Below are positions 1 through 6,582 of a stretch of 10,373 nt of DNA, one piece after another. Position numbers and translations under genes: made by a program. The first letter of the stretch is position 1. Every line of letters begins with the position of its first letter. The stretch covers positions 1 to 10,373 of the forward strand of contig JAVTVZ010000104.1 of assembly GCA_032229625.1 (NCBI GenBank), given 5' to 3'. A model generated the notes under the pieces. That model was given only the letters and a program-made list of their open reading frames with translations. It made no database searches and had not been told where the DNA came from. The DNA comes from Kineosphaera sp032229625. GTDB lineage: Bacteria; Actinomycetota; Actinomycetes; Actinomycetales; Dermatophilaceae.

Positions 1-2
1 GG

Positions 3-992
3 TCAGAAGTACCAGGGGAAGGGGCTCCAGTCGGGGTCGCGCTTCTGCAGGAACTGGTCGCGGCCCTCGACGGCCTCGTCGGTCATGTAGGCCAGGCGGG
101 TCGCCTCGCCGGCGAAGACCTGCTGGCCCATGAGCCCGTCGTCGACGAGGTTGAACGCGAATTTCAGCATCCGCTGCGCCTGCGGGGACTTGCCGAGGAT
201 CTCGCGGGCCACGCCGATCGCCTCGGCCTCGAGGTCGGCGTGGTCGACGACGAGGTTGACGGCGCCCATCCGGTGCATGTCGTCGGCCGAGTAGGTGCGC
301 CCGAGGAAGAAGATCTCGCGGGCGAACTTCTGGCCGACCATCCGCGCGAGATACGCCGACCCGTAGCCGGCGTCGAAGGAGCCGACGTCGGCGTCGGTCT
401 GCTTGAAGCGCGCGTGCTCCCGGGAGGCGATCGTCAGGTCCGACACGACGTGCAGGCTGTGCCCACCGCCGGCCGCCCAGCCGCCGACGAGCGCGATGAC
501 GACCTTGGGCATCGTGCGCATGAGGCGCTGCACCTCCAGGATGTGCAGCCGGCCGCCCTCGGCCCTGACGCGTGCCGCATCGACGCTGCTCGACGTCTCG
601 TCGCCGGTGGCGCTCGCCTCGGACGACGCGTACTGGTAGCCCGAGCGGCCGCGGATCCGCTGGTCACCGCCGGAGCAGAACGACCACTTCCCGGCCGCCG
701 ACGACCCTTGCGGCCCGGGGCCGTTGCCGGTGAGCAGGACGACCCCGACGTCGGGGGTCATCCGCGCGTGGTCGAGCGCGCGATACAGCTCGTCGACGGT
801 GTGCGGGCGGAACGCGTTGAGCACCTCCGGGCGGTCGAAGGCGATCCGCACCGCGCCCAACGGCCGACCCGGCACAGGCCCCGGCAACACGCTGCGGTGG
901 TAGGTGATGTCGGTGAAGTCGAAGCCCGGCACGGCGGCCCAGGCGGCCGGGTCGAAGGGCTGATCAGCGGGAGCGAGATCGTCGTCGGTCAC
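3..992 (-). CDS. menB: 1,4-dihydroxy-2-naphthoyl-CoA synthase (MenB)
   Basis: MenB is a cytosolic crotonase-fold enzyme that closes o-succinylbenzoyl-CoA to DHNA-CoA in menaquinone synthesis. The 329-residue product matches remembered mycobacterial MenB almost end to end. It has FCSGGDQRIRG at about 105-115, the oxyanion-hole segment GWAAGGGHS at 171-179, QTDADVGSFD at 198-207 and the C-terminus SPFPWYF. D200, S205, G176 and Y302 line up with M. tuberculosis D185, S190, G161 and Y287 at a constant offset of 15. The Asp in QTDAD is the actinobacterial form, which replaces the bicarbonate cofactor used by E. coli-type MenB. Two short insertions, at about 37-45 and 123-146, make it slightly longer than the mycobacterial protein. 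I chose GTG at 992 because TAAGCT (1005-1000) lies 7 nt upstream, which suits a leaderless transcript. An in-frame GTG at 1016 would add eight residues but has no Shine-Dalgarno. The TGA stop is at the window edge. Confidence 0.95.
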   Translation of the reverse strand: MTDDDLAPADQPFDPAAWAAVPGFDFTDITYHRSVLPGPVPGRPLGAVRIAFDRPEVLNAFRPHTVDELYRALDHARMTPDVGVVLLTGNGPGPQGSSAAGKWSFCSGGDQRIRGRSGYQYASSEASATGDETSSSVDAARVRAEGGRLHILEVQRLMRTMPKVVIALVGGWAAGGGHSLHVVSDLTIASREHARFKQTDADVGSFDAGYGSAYLARMVGQKFAREIFFLGRTYSADDMHRMGAVNLVVDHADLEAEAIGVAREILGKSPQAQRMLKFAFNLVDDGLMGQQVFAGEATRLAYMTDEAVEGRDQFLQKRDPDWSPFPWYF

Positions 993-999
993 GGCTCGC

Positions 1000-1005
1000 A
1001 GCTTA
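1000..1005 (-). promoter_or_regulatory. Candidate -10 box for leaderless menB
   Basis: On the minus strand TAAGCT (TANNNT class) ends 7 nt before the GTG at 992. Transcription would therefore begin at or within a base of the start codon. No Shine-Dalgarno precedes either candidate start. Leaderless mRNAs are common in actinobacteria. This is a spacing argument only; I see no convincing -35. Confidence 0.35.
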
Positions 1006-1111
1006 GGTGAGCCCACGCCAGGAGGCTTCGGGCCGATCGCGCGCCCGGCACGAAGCCCGTCGGGGCCCTCACCGGCCCGGCCCGGCTCGGCCTCTTGTCG
1101 GTGCTCGCGCC

Positions 1112-1117
1112 TACGGT
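1112..1117 (+). promoter_or_regulatory. Candidate -10 box for leaderless Nudix gene
   Basis: TACGGT is followed by six bases and then the ATG at 1124, so the predicted transcription start coincides with the start codon. The GGTGG overlapping it is only a weak ribosome-binding site at short spacing. A TTGTCG at 1095-1100 is too close to serve as a normal -35. Confidence 0.4.
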
Positions 1118-1123
1118 GGCCCT

Positions 1124-1633
1124 ATGCCGATCCCGGACTTCGTCATCGAGCTGCGCCGCCACGTCGGGCACGCCCCGCTGTGGCTCATCGGCTGCACCGC
1201 CATCGTCATCCGCGACGCCCCCACCAGCGGACCTGGCGACGGACCTGGCGGGCGGGCGCGGCAGGAGGTGCTGCTCGTGCGGCGCGCCGACACCGGCGTC
1301 TGGACCCCCGTGACCGGCATCGTCGATCCCGGCGAGCAGCCGCACGACGCGGCCGTGCGGGAGGTCGCGGAGGAGACGACCGTGCGCGCGCAGGTCACGT
1401 CGCTGGTGTGGGTCAACGCCGGGCCGCTCGTCAGCCACGTCAACGGCGACCAGGCCCGCTACCTCGATCACACGTTCCGCTGCTCCTACCTCGGCGGCGA
1501 GCCGCGCGTCGGCGACGACGAGAACACCGACGCGCGCTGGTGGCCCCTGGAGGAGCTGCCGCAGATGCCGGCGATCTTCGCCGAGCGCGTCGCCGTCGCG
1601 CGCGCCGACCCGCCCCGCCCGCGGCTCGGCTGA
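1124..1633 (+). CDS. Nudix hydrolase family protein
   Basis: The product has 169 residues and is a stand-alone Nudix domain, a cytosolic metal-dependent hydrolase of nucleoside diphosphate-linked substrates. The substrate cannot be told from sequence. The Nudix box spans residues 65-87: G65, E71, R79-E80 and E83-E84 match the GX5EX7REUXEEXGU pattern, except that the late Gly is Thr86. The metal-binding REVAEE core is intact. The C-terminal stretch ENTDARWWPLEEL at about 133-145 is typical of mutT-like actinobacterial Nudix proteins. The ATG at 1124 is preferred over an upstream GTG at 1007 because the extra 39 residues are Arg/Pro/Gly-rich, resemble no domain, and would overlap the menB promoter region. 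A short direct repeat, GGACCTGGCG twice near 1229-1250, encodes the glycine-rich loop at 36-43. The gene diverges from menB and is followed 178 bp later by the pta-like gene on the same strand. Confidence 0.85.
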   Translation: MPIPDFVIELRRHVGHAPLWLIGCTAIVIRDAPTSGPGDGPGGRARQEVLLVRRADTGVWTPVTGIVDPGEQPHDAAVREVAEETTVRAQVTSLVWVNAGPLVSHVNGDQARYLDHTFRCSYLGGEPRVGDDENTDARWWPLEELPQMPAIFAERVAVARADPPRPRLG

Positions 1634-1800
1634 CCGACCCCGCCCGACGTCCGGATGACCGGCGTGACTCGACCTGTGAGCCGACCCCGCGAGGACCCGG
1701 GGGCGAGCGGGTGTTGCCGGGCGAACCGCCTACAGCGCCGGGGAGGTCGGCCGATAGGCAGGGGAAGTGCCGTCGATCACGGCTGCAGCGCGGCCGCGGG

Positions 1801-1806
1801 AGGGAG
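1801..1806 (+). promoter_or_regulatory. Shine-Dalgarno of the pta-like gene
   Basis: AGGGAG, within GGGAGGGAG at 1798-1806, sits 5 nt before ATG 1812. It decides the start over the in-frame ATG at 1767. The N-terminus MARRILVAP also aligns with the start of E. coli Pta. Confidence 0.7.
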
Positions 1807-1811
1807 TCCTC

Positions 1812-3881
1812 ATGGCCCGTCGCATCCTCGTCGCCCCGACCAATCACGGGGCAGGCGTGACCAGCACCTGCTTGGGGCTGGTGCACGCGTTGGAGGGGTT
1901 GCGGGTCAGCGTCGGCTTCATCAAGCCCTTCGCGCAGGCCAGGTGGGTCGGCGAGGACGAATCGGTCGAGCTCTTCCGCCTGACGACCTCCCAGCGGCCG
2001 CCGACGCCGATCTCCGTCGCGCACCTGGAGGAGATGCTCGCCGTCGACCGGGTCGCGCCGCTCATGGAGGAGGTCGTCGACATGGCCGACGACTCCCTGA
2101 CCAGCCACCGCATCGTCGTCCTCGAGGGCCTGGCCCCCGGCACCGAGCAGGTGTATTCGGGTCGGGTCAACTCCGAGCTGGCCCGCAGCCTCGACGCCGA
2201 CGTGCTGCTCGTCGCCAGCGCCGCCCGCCTCGACCCGCAGCGCCTCGCGCACCAGGTCGGTGTGGCGCACAGCAACTTCCTCGTGCGGGGCAGCGCCCGC
2301 AGCGTCACCGGCTCCGACGCGGGCCAGCTGGGGCACGTCGGCGTGGCGCAGCAGGCGAGTCGCTCCGACACCCAGCGCCGCCGGCGGCCGCGCCAGGCGC
2401 CGAGCCGCGTCATCGGGGTCGTCGTCAACCACGTGCCGGAGGACGCGGACCCGCAGGATTATGTGGCGGCGCTGCGCGAGCGCGGACTGACCACCGTCGC
2501 GGCGATCAGCGCGCATCCGGAATTCACGCACCGCCGGGTCGCCGACGTCGTCCGCGAGCTGGGCCTGGACGTCCTCAACTACGGCGACACCGCGCGCCGG
2601 GTGCAGGACGTCGCGGTCGCCGCGCAGTCGGTGCCGGGCTTCCTCGACACCCTGCAGGACGGGCGGCTGCTCGTCGTGCCCGGTGACCGGCACGAGGTGC
2701 TGATGTCCGCGGCGCTCGCCGAGACCAAGGGCATCAAGCTCGCCGCGGTGCTGCTGACCGCGGGGATCGAGCCGGACCCCGCCGTGCTCGACCTGTGCGC
2801 GCCGGCGCTCGAGGCCGGACTGCCGGTGCTGCTCTCCTGCGATCGCACCTACGAGACGACGACTCGGGTCAAGGTCCTCGACCCCGAGATCCCCGCCGAC
2901 GACCAGGCCCGCGCCGACCTCGTCAAGACGACGATGGCGCAGGCCTTCGACGAGGAGTGGCTCGAGTCGCTGCCGCAGCATCAGCGGATCCGCCGCTCGA
3001 CCCCGGCGGCCTTCCGCCGGGAGGTCGCCGTGCAGGCGGCCCGCGCGGACCGCCGCATCGCGATCACCGACGCCACCGACCCTGCGACCCTCGTGGCGGC
3101 CGCCAACCTGCAGGCCCGCAGCGTCTGCCGGCTCGTGCTCGTCGGCGATCCGGGCCGCATCGAGGAGGCCGCCGGTGAGGCCGGTGTGACGCTGCCCCCG
3201 GGCATGGAGATCGTCGAGCCGGACGGCGACCCGCTGGAGGCCGGGCTGCGGCTGCTCGCCCAGGGCGCCGTCGACGGGCTCGTCGGTGGCGGCGAGGCGG
3301 ACATCGAGGGCTTCTCCCACCAGGCGCAGCAGGCGATCGGGCTGCGCCCGGACGCCGAAGTGGTCTCGACGGTCCACTACCTCATGCTTCCCGACGAGGT
3401 CGTCGCCTACACCGACTGCACCCTCAACCCCGACCCGACCGCCGAGGAGCTCGCCGCGATCGCGCTCTGGGCCGCGGAGGAGTCGCAGACCGTCGGCATC
3501 ACCCCGCGCATCGCCTTCATCGAGCCGCGTCACACCGGCCCGACGGCCGCCGCCGACGAGGAGCGGGTCGAGGCCGCGGTCGCGCTGGCCCGCAGCCGGC
3601 GCCCGGACTACGTCATCGAGGGGCCGGTCGCCTTCTCCGCGGCCTCACGCCGTGAGGGGACCGCCGACGGCGCCGGCAACGGCACGGTCTTCGTCTTCCC
3701 CGACGGCGCGACCGCCGAGGCGACCTTCCACGCCGTGCACCGCACGTCCGGCGTCCGCGCGATCGGCCCGATCCTGCAAGGGCTGAACCGCCCCGCCAAC
3801 AAGCCCCCGGCGCACAGCGGGGTCGCCGAGATCAACGAGATCATCGTCGCGACCGCGGTCCAGGCCTCCCGCAACTTCTAA
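1812..3881 (+). CDS. Phosphate acetyltransferase-like protein with altered active site
   Basis: This 689-residue protein follows the long E. coli-type Pta along its whole length. It has an N-terminal P-loop-fold domain without the Walker Lys (APTNHGAGVTSTCLGL, 8-23), a DRTGG-type middle domain (about 240-350), a linker ending RRSTPAAFR (394-402), and a C-terminal PTA_PTB domain. Retained landmarks are VDGLV (487-491), LNPDPTAEELA (538-548), VFVFPD (626-631) and GPILQGL (652-658). Genuine Pta makes acetyl phosphate from acetyl-CoA and phosphate. Here several signature residues are replaced: LPEGDEPR reads ITDATDPA (418-425), SGAVHTT reads GGGEADI (492-498), the TIRPP Arg is H503, DGPLQYDAA reads EGPVAFSAA (603-611), and NDLSRG reads NKPPAH (663-668). 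About 28 residues are missing near 471-486, and a basic patch (about 184-199) lies in the N-domain linker. ATG 1812 has AGGGAG at 1801-1806; an in-frame ATG at 1767 lacks this. No ackA follows; menC converges. The fold assignment is strong, the activity doubtful. Confidence 0.85.
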   Translation: MARRILVAPTNHGAGVTSTCLGLVHALEGLRVSVGFIKPFAQARWVGEDESVELFRLTTSQRPPTPISVAHLEEMLAVDRVAPLMEEVVDMADDSLTSHRIVVLEGLAPGTEQVYSGRVNSELARSLDADVLLVASAARLDPQRLAHQVGVAHSNFLVRGSARSVTGSDAGQLGHVGVAQQASRSDTQRRRRPRQAPSRVIGVVVNHVPEDADPQDYVAALRERGLTTVAAISAHPEFTHRRVADVVRELGLDVLNYGDTARRVQDVAVAAQSVPGFLDTLQDGRLLVVPGDRHEVLMSAALAETKGIKLAAVLLTAGIEPDPAVLDLCAPALEAGLPVLLSCDRTYETTTRVKVLDPEIPADDQARADLVKTTMAQAFDEEWLESLPQHQRIRRSTPAAFRREVAVQAARADRRIAITDATDPATLVAAANLQARSVCRLVLVGDPGRIEEAAGEAGVTLPPGMEIVEPDGDPLEAGLRLLAQGAVDGLVGGGEADIEGFSHQAQQAIGLRPDAEVVSTVHYLMLPDEVVAYTDCTLNPDPTAEELAAIALWAAEESQTVGITPRIAFIEPRHTGPTAAADEERVEAAVALARSRRPDYVIEGPVAFSAASRREGTADGAGNGTVFVFPDGATAEATFHAVHRTSGVRAIGPILQGLNRPANKPPAHSGVAEINEIIVATAVQASRNF

Positions 3882-3889
3882 CGGCCCGG

Positions 3890-3914
3890 GACGTCACCGG
3901 CGCCGGTAGGCGTC
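3890..3914. terminator. Candidate bidirectional hairpin between pta-like gene and menC
   Basis: The 64-bp convergent gap contains the perfect 12-bp palindrome ACCGGCGCCGGT (3896-3907). It is flanked by GACG (3890-3893) and CGTC (3911-3914), which can also pair. There is no T-run on either side, so intrinsic termination would be weak. It is proposed mainly because both genes end here. Confidence 0.3.
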
Positions 3915-3945
3915 AAGGTGCCCTCGCGGTGAGCGCCGTCGCGGC

Positions 3946-4932
3946 TCAGCCGGCCAGCACGCGGTGCGCGCGACGCAGCCGCTCGTGCCACCAGCGGGTC
4001 CGCTCGGGCGGCGCGGCGAGGGCGGCCACGGCGCTCGGGTCGGGCACCACCTCGCGCACCGGCAGGGCGCCCCCGACGGGCACGAGCCGGTCGGTGGTGA
4101 CGTCGGCGGCGAGGAGCGCGACGGTGCCCAGGCCGCACGCGTGCTCCAGCGTCGGCAGCGCGGCGGCGAGCGCGACGCCGGCGCGGATGCCGACGGAGGT
4201 GTCGATGGCGCTCGACACGACGGCCGGCAGCCCGACGTCCGCGACGATCCGCAGGGCCGTCGCGACACCGCCCAGCGGCGCGACCTTGACGACGATCAGG
4301 TCGGCGGCCCCGCGCCGCGCGACCTCCAGCGGGTCGTCGGCGCGCCGGATCGACTCGTCCGCGGCGATCGGCACGTCGATCCCGGCGCGCGCGAGCTCGA
4401 CGCGCAGCCGCGCCAAGTCGGCGACGTCGCGGCACGGCTGCTCGGCATACTCCAGCCCGTAGCCCGACAGTCGCCGCAGCGCGTCCCTCGCCTCCTCGAC
4501 GGTCCAGGCGCCGTTGGCGTCGACACGGATGAGAGCCTGCGGCGCGGCGGCGCGCACGGCCGCCACCCGGTCGAGGTCGTCGGCGAGCGACTGCCCCGCC
4601 TCGGCGACCTTGACCTTGACGGTGCCGCACCCGTCGTAGCGGGCCAGCACGTCGGCGACCCGCGCCGCGGCCACGGCGGGCACGGTCGCGTTGACCGGCA
4701 CCTGGGTGCGCCGCGGCGTCGGCCGGGGGTGCCAGCCGGCCTCGATCGCGGCGGCCAGCCAGCGCGCGGCCTCCGCGTCGCCGTATTCGAGGAACGGCGC
4801 GAATTCGCCCCACCCGCAGGGGCCCTCGAGCAGCAGGGCCTCGCGCCGGTCGACCCCGCGGAAGCGGATCCGCAGCGGCACCGACACCACGTGCGCCCGG
4901 CTCAGCAGCTCCTGCGGGTCCGGCAGCTCCAT
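3946..4932 (-). CDS. menC: o-Succinylbenzoate synthase (MenC)
   Basis: MenC is an enolase-superfamily dehydratase that converts SHCHC to o-succinylbenzoate in menaquinone synthesis, two steps before MenB. The 328-residue product carries the family's catalytic set: TVKVKV with K106 and K108, metal ligands D138 (VDANGAW), E164 (EQP) and D192 (ADES), and the opposing K216 (VVKVAPLGG). The length suits actinobacterial MenC. ATG 4932 is chosen because AAGGAG (minus strand, 4944-4939) sits 6 nt upstream. The frame stays open well beyond it, but the extension is low-complexity Arg/Pro/Asp sequence from the repeat-rich leader. The gene lies 208 bp downstream of the THUMP-like methyltransferase gene on the same strand, so read-through from there is possible. 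It shares strand and pathway with menB but is separated from it by the two plus-strand genes. Confidence 0.93.
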   Translation of the reverse strand: MELPDPQELLSRAHVVSVPLRIRFRGVDRREALLLEGPCGWGEFAPFLEYGDAEAARWLAAAIEAGWHPRPTPRRTQVPVNATVPAVAAARVADVLARYDGCGTVKVKVAEAGQSLADDLDRVAAVRAAAPQALIRVDANGAWTVEEARDALRRLSGYGLEYAEQPCRDVADLARLRVELARAGIDVPIAADESIRRADDPLEVARRGAADLIVVKVAPLGGVATALRIVADVGLPAVVSSAIDTSVGIRAGVALAAALPTLEHACGLGTVALLAADVTTDRLVPVGGALPVREVVPDPSAVAALAAPPERTRWWHERLRRAHRVLAG

Positions 4933-4938
4933 GACGTG

Positions 4939-4944
4939 CTCCTT
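4939..4944 (-). promoter_or_regulatory. Shine-Dalgarno of menC
   Basis: The minus strand reads AAGGAG, then six bases, then ATG (4932). It fixes the menC start inside a frame that is open for over 400 bp further upstream. Confidence 0.75.
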
Positions 4945-5015
4945 CGTCGGGTGTCGTCGGCCGTCGCCGAGTCGTCGTCGGTCGTCGTCGGGTGATCTCG
5001 GCTGTCGTCGGGTGA
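4944..5015. repeat. Irregular TCGTCGGGTG-type repeats in menC leader
   Basis: The plus strand shows TCGTCGGGTG at 4944-4953, 4985-4994 and 5005-5014; the last two continue as TCGTCGGGTGA. Shorter TCGTCGG copies lie at 4954 and 4975. The repeats start at the menC ribosome-binding site and fill most of the untranslated leader. Function is unknown; they may simply be replication-slippage products. Confidence 0.6.
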
Positions 5016-5054
5016 CGGTGCCGATCGATGCGGCGCCGCGTGCCGGTGGCGTGG

Positions 5055-5097
5055 TCCGCGCCGCTGGGTGATCCGCGCCGCTGGGCGATCCACGCCG
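5055..5097. repeat. Tandem 17-bp repeat, 2.5 copies
   Basis: TCCGCGCCGCTGGGTGA (5055-5071) is followed directly by TCCGCGCCGCTGGGCGA (5072-5088), differing at one base. A partial third unit, TCCACGCCG, runs from 5089 to 5097. It lies in the non-coding gap between the methyltransferase stop and menC. Confidence 0.75.
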
Positions 5098-5140
5098 ACG
5101 GTGCGGCCCGCAGGCGCCGGCGGCCAGTCTGCCCCGGCGG

Positions 5141-6475
5141 TCAGTCGGCGCGCACGGCGACGGCGATCTGACGCCCCCCGGTCGAGGTGAGCACGAGGGT
5201 GCCCTCGGCGCCAGTGCCGCCGAGTGTGAGGCTGCGGCGCAGCCGGTCGGGGTCGACGGACGAGCCGCGCTTCTTGAGGGTGACCCGGCCGACCCCGGAC
5301 CGCCGGGCCCACGCACGGATCGCCTTGGCGTCGGCCGGCAGGGTCTCCAGCACGGCATACCGGCGAGCCCAGGGCACGCCGACCGGCCCGTCCGTCACGA
5401 CGTAGCCCGATCCGGGCCCGAGCTCGACCCCGCCGGTCGCCGCAGCGAGCGCCCCGACGAGCCCGGCCCGCACGACCGCCCGATCCGGGTCGTGGAGCCA
5501 GGCGCCGGGCCGCGGCAGACCCGCCGCGTCGAGTCCGCCGGCCCCGTCGGCGCCCCCGACCGCGGCGCCGTCGACCTCCCGCTCGTCGGCCCGCTCGTCG
5601 GCCCTCTCGTCGGCCCCCTCGCCGGCCCGAGCCCCGCCCGCGACGCGGCCGGCGCCGGTGACCTCCCCGACGACGGCGTCGCCGCGCAGCACGGTCGCGA
5701 TGCGCCCGGGGGTGGGGGCGAGGGGCCCGAACCACAGCGCACACTCCAGGACCTCCCCGTCGAGGGACACCCACTGCGCCTGCGCGCCGTCGGGGATCCG
5801 GCCGTGCGGGAAGCCGGGCGAGAGCTTGGCCCCCGTCGCGGGCACCGCGGCGGCGGTCGCGACCACGAATTCCCACGGGGGACTGAGCTGGTCGAGCGCG
5901 AAGAGGCGGCGGGTGCGTCCCGAGGCGTCGGTCCGCCCCGGGGTCCGACGCGCCGGGTCGAACCACACCCCGACCGCGGCGCCCGCGCCCGGCATGGCGA
6001 CGTCCTGCGCGCGGGCACAGCGCACGCTCACCCCGGGCAGGTCGCGCAGGTTGTGCGCGGCCAGCGCGGCGGTCGCCGGATCGGCGTCCACGGCCTCGAC
6101 GCTCAGCCCTGCCGCCGCGAAGGCCATGGCGTCCAGCCCGAGCCCGCATCCCAGGTCGACGACGTGGCCGATCCCGGCGTCGACATACCGCTGCGCGTGC
6201 CGCGCCGCGAGGGCGGGCCGGGTCGCCTGCTCGAGCCCGTCGGCGGTGAGCAGCATCTGCCGCGCGGGCTCGCCGAGCTTGGCCCGCGCCCGCGCGCGCA
6301 GCCGCGCCTGCGTCATTGCCGCCGCGACGAGCTCGGGGGAGTGCCCCTGGCGCCGCAGCCGCTCGCCGAGCGCCAACGCCTGCGATGCGTCGTAGTCCGG
6401 CAGCTGCTCGAGCAGCGCGCGCCCCGCCGGGGAGCACAGCAGCTCGACGTCGGCGAGCGTCATCGGGGTGACCAC
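5141..6475 (-). CDS. Class I SAM-dependent methyltransferase with THUMP-like C-terminal domain
   Basis: The 444-residue product has a helical N-terminus (about 1-100), a Rossmann methyltransferase core with motif I VDLGCGLGLDA (106-116) and an acidic strand-end AVDADP (128-133), and a DPARR motif (173-177) at the position of the catalytic (D/N)PP(Y/F)-like loop. The tail (about 370-444, RRYAVLETLP and VTLKKRGSSVDPDRLRR) resembles the THUMP-like domain of actinobacterial methyltransferases. THUMP domains bind RNA, so an RNA substrate is likely, but no target can be named. Residues 272-318 are a low-complexity Ala/Gly/Asp/Glu spacer with three ADER units, apparently inserted between core and tail. 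The start is uncertain. GTG 6475 has GAGGGG 11 nt upstream; ATG 6463, four codons in, has only GGTGGT. It shares strand with menC (208 bp downstream) and the PIG-L gene (96 bp upstream). Confidence 0.83.
   Translation of the reverse strand: MVTPMTLADVELLCSPAGRALLEQLPDYDASQALALGERLRRQGHSPELVAAAMTQARLRARARAKLGEPARQMLLTADGLEQATRPALAARHAQRYVDAGIGHVVDLGCGLGLDAMAFAAAGLSVEAVDADPATAALAAHNLRDLPGVSVRCARAQDVAMPGAGAAVGVWFDPARRTPGRTDASGRTRRLFALDQLSPPWEFVVATAAAVPATGAKLSPGFPHGRIPDGAQAQWVSLDGEVLECALWFGPLAPTPGRIATVLRGDAVVGEVTGAGRVAGGARAGEGADERADERADEREVDGAAVGGADGAGGLDAAGLPRPGAWLHDPDRAVVRAGLVGALAAATGGVELGPGSGYVVTDGPVGVPWARRYAVLETLPADAKAIRAWARRSGVGRVTLKKRGSSVDPDRLRRSLTLGGTGAEGTLVLTSTGGRQIAVAVRAD
5581..5628. repeat. 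Four 12-bp tandem repeats inside the methyltransferase gene
   Basis: GCTCGTCGGCCC occurs at 5581-5592 and 5593-5604, TCTCGTCGGCCC at 5605-5616, and CCTCGCCGGCCC at 5617-5628. The 12-bp period keeps the frame and gives repeated ADER residues on the minus strand, in the spacer between methyltransferase core and THUMP-like tail. Confidence 0.85.
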
Positions 6476-6496
6476 CGGCCCATTGTCCCCTCGCCG

Positions 6497-6537
6497 GCGC
6501 CCGGCCGACGCCGTCGGCGGCTCGCCACGTCGGGCGC
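6497..6537 (-). terminator. Candidate nested GC hairpin between PIG-L and methyltransferase genes
   Basis: GCGCCCG (6497-6503) pairs with CGGGCGC (6531-6537). Inside, GCCGAC (6504-6509) pairs with GTCGGC (6513-6518) around a 3-nt loop. The structure sits in the 96-bp gap after the PIG-L stop. It has no T-run, so a terminator role is tentative; base composition alone makes such pairings common here. Confidence 0.25.
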
Positions 6538-6554
6538 GGGCGCGGTGCGGCGCC

Positions 6555-6582
6555 GGCTCAGCGGTGCAGGCTCAGCGGTGCA
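6555..6582. repeat. 14-bp tandem duplication over the PIG-L stop codon
   Basis: GGCTCAGCGGTGCA is present twice without interruption, at 6555-6568 and 6569-6582. The second copy contains the TGA stop (6572-6574, minus strand) and the last two codons. The first copy is therefore a non-coding duplicate of the gene's 3' end. Confidence 0.9.

Noticed and set aside
1440..3533. A 697-codon minus-strand frame opposite the pta-like gene
   Set aside because: The Pta family match on the plus strand is collinear over the full length. The antisense product is Arg/Gly/Asp-rich without motifs and runs into the Nudix gene.
4944..5097. CRISPR-like array in the menC leader
   Set aside because: Repeats are 10-17 bp, partly contiguous, with no regular unique spacers and no cas genes.
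4933..5358. N-terminal extension of menC by about 140 residues
   Set aside because: The extension is low-complexity sequence from the repeats and overlaps the methyltransferase gene. The Shine-Dalgarno and family length support the ATG at 4932.
4902..6437. Long alternative frames over the methyltransferase and menC genes
   Set aside because: Compositional shadows: almost only Arg, Ala, Gly and Pro, no motifs, and in conflict with the methyltransferase and MenC frames that carry catalytic residues.
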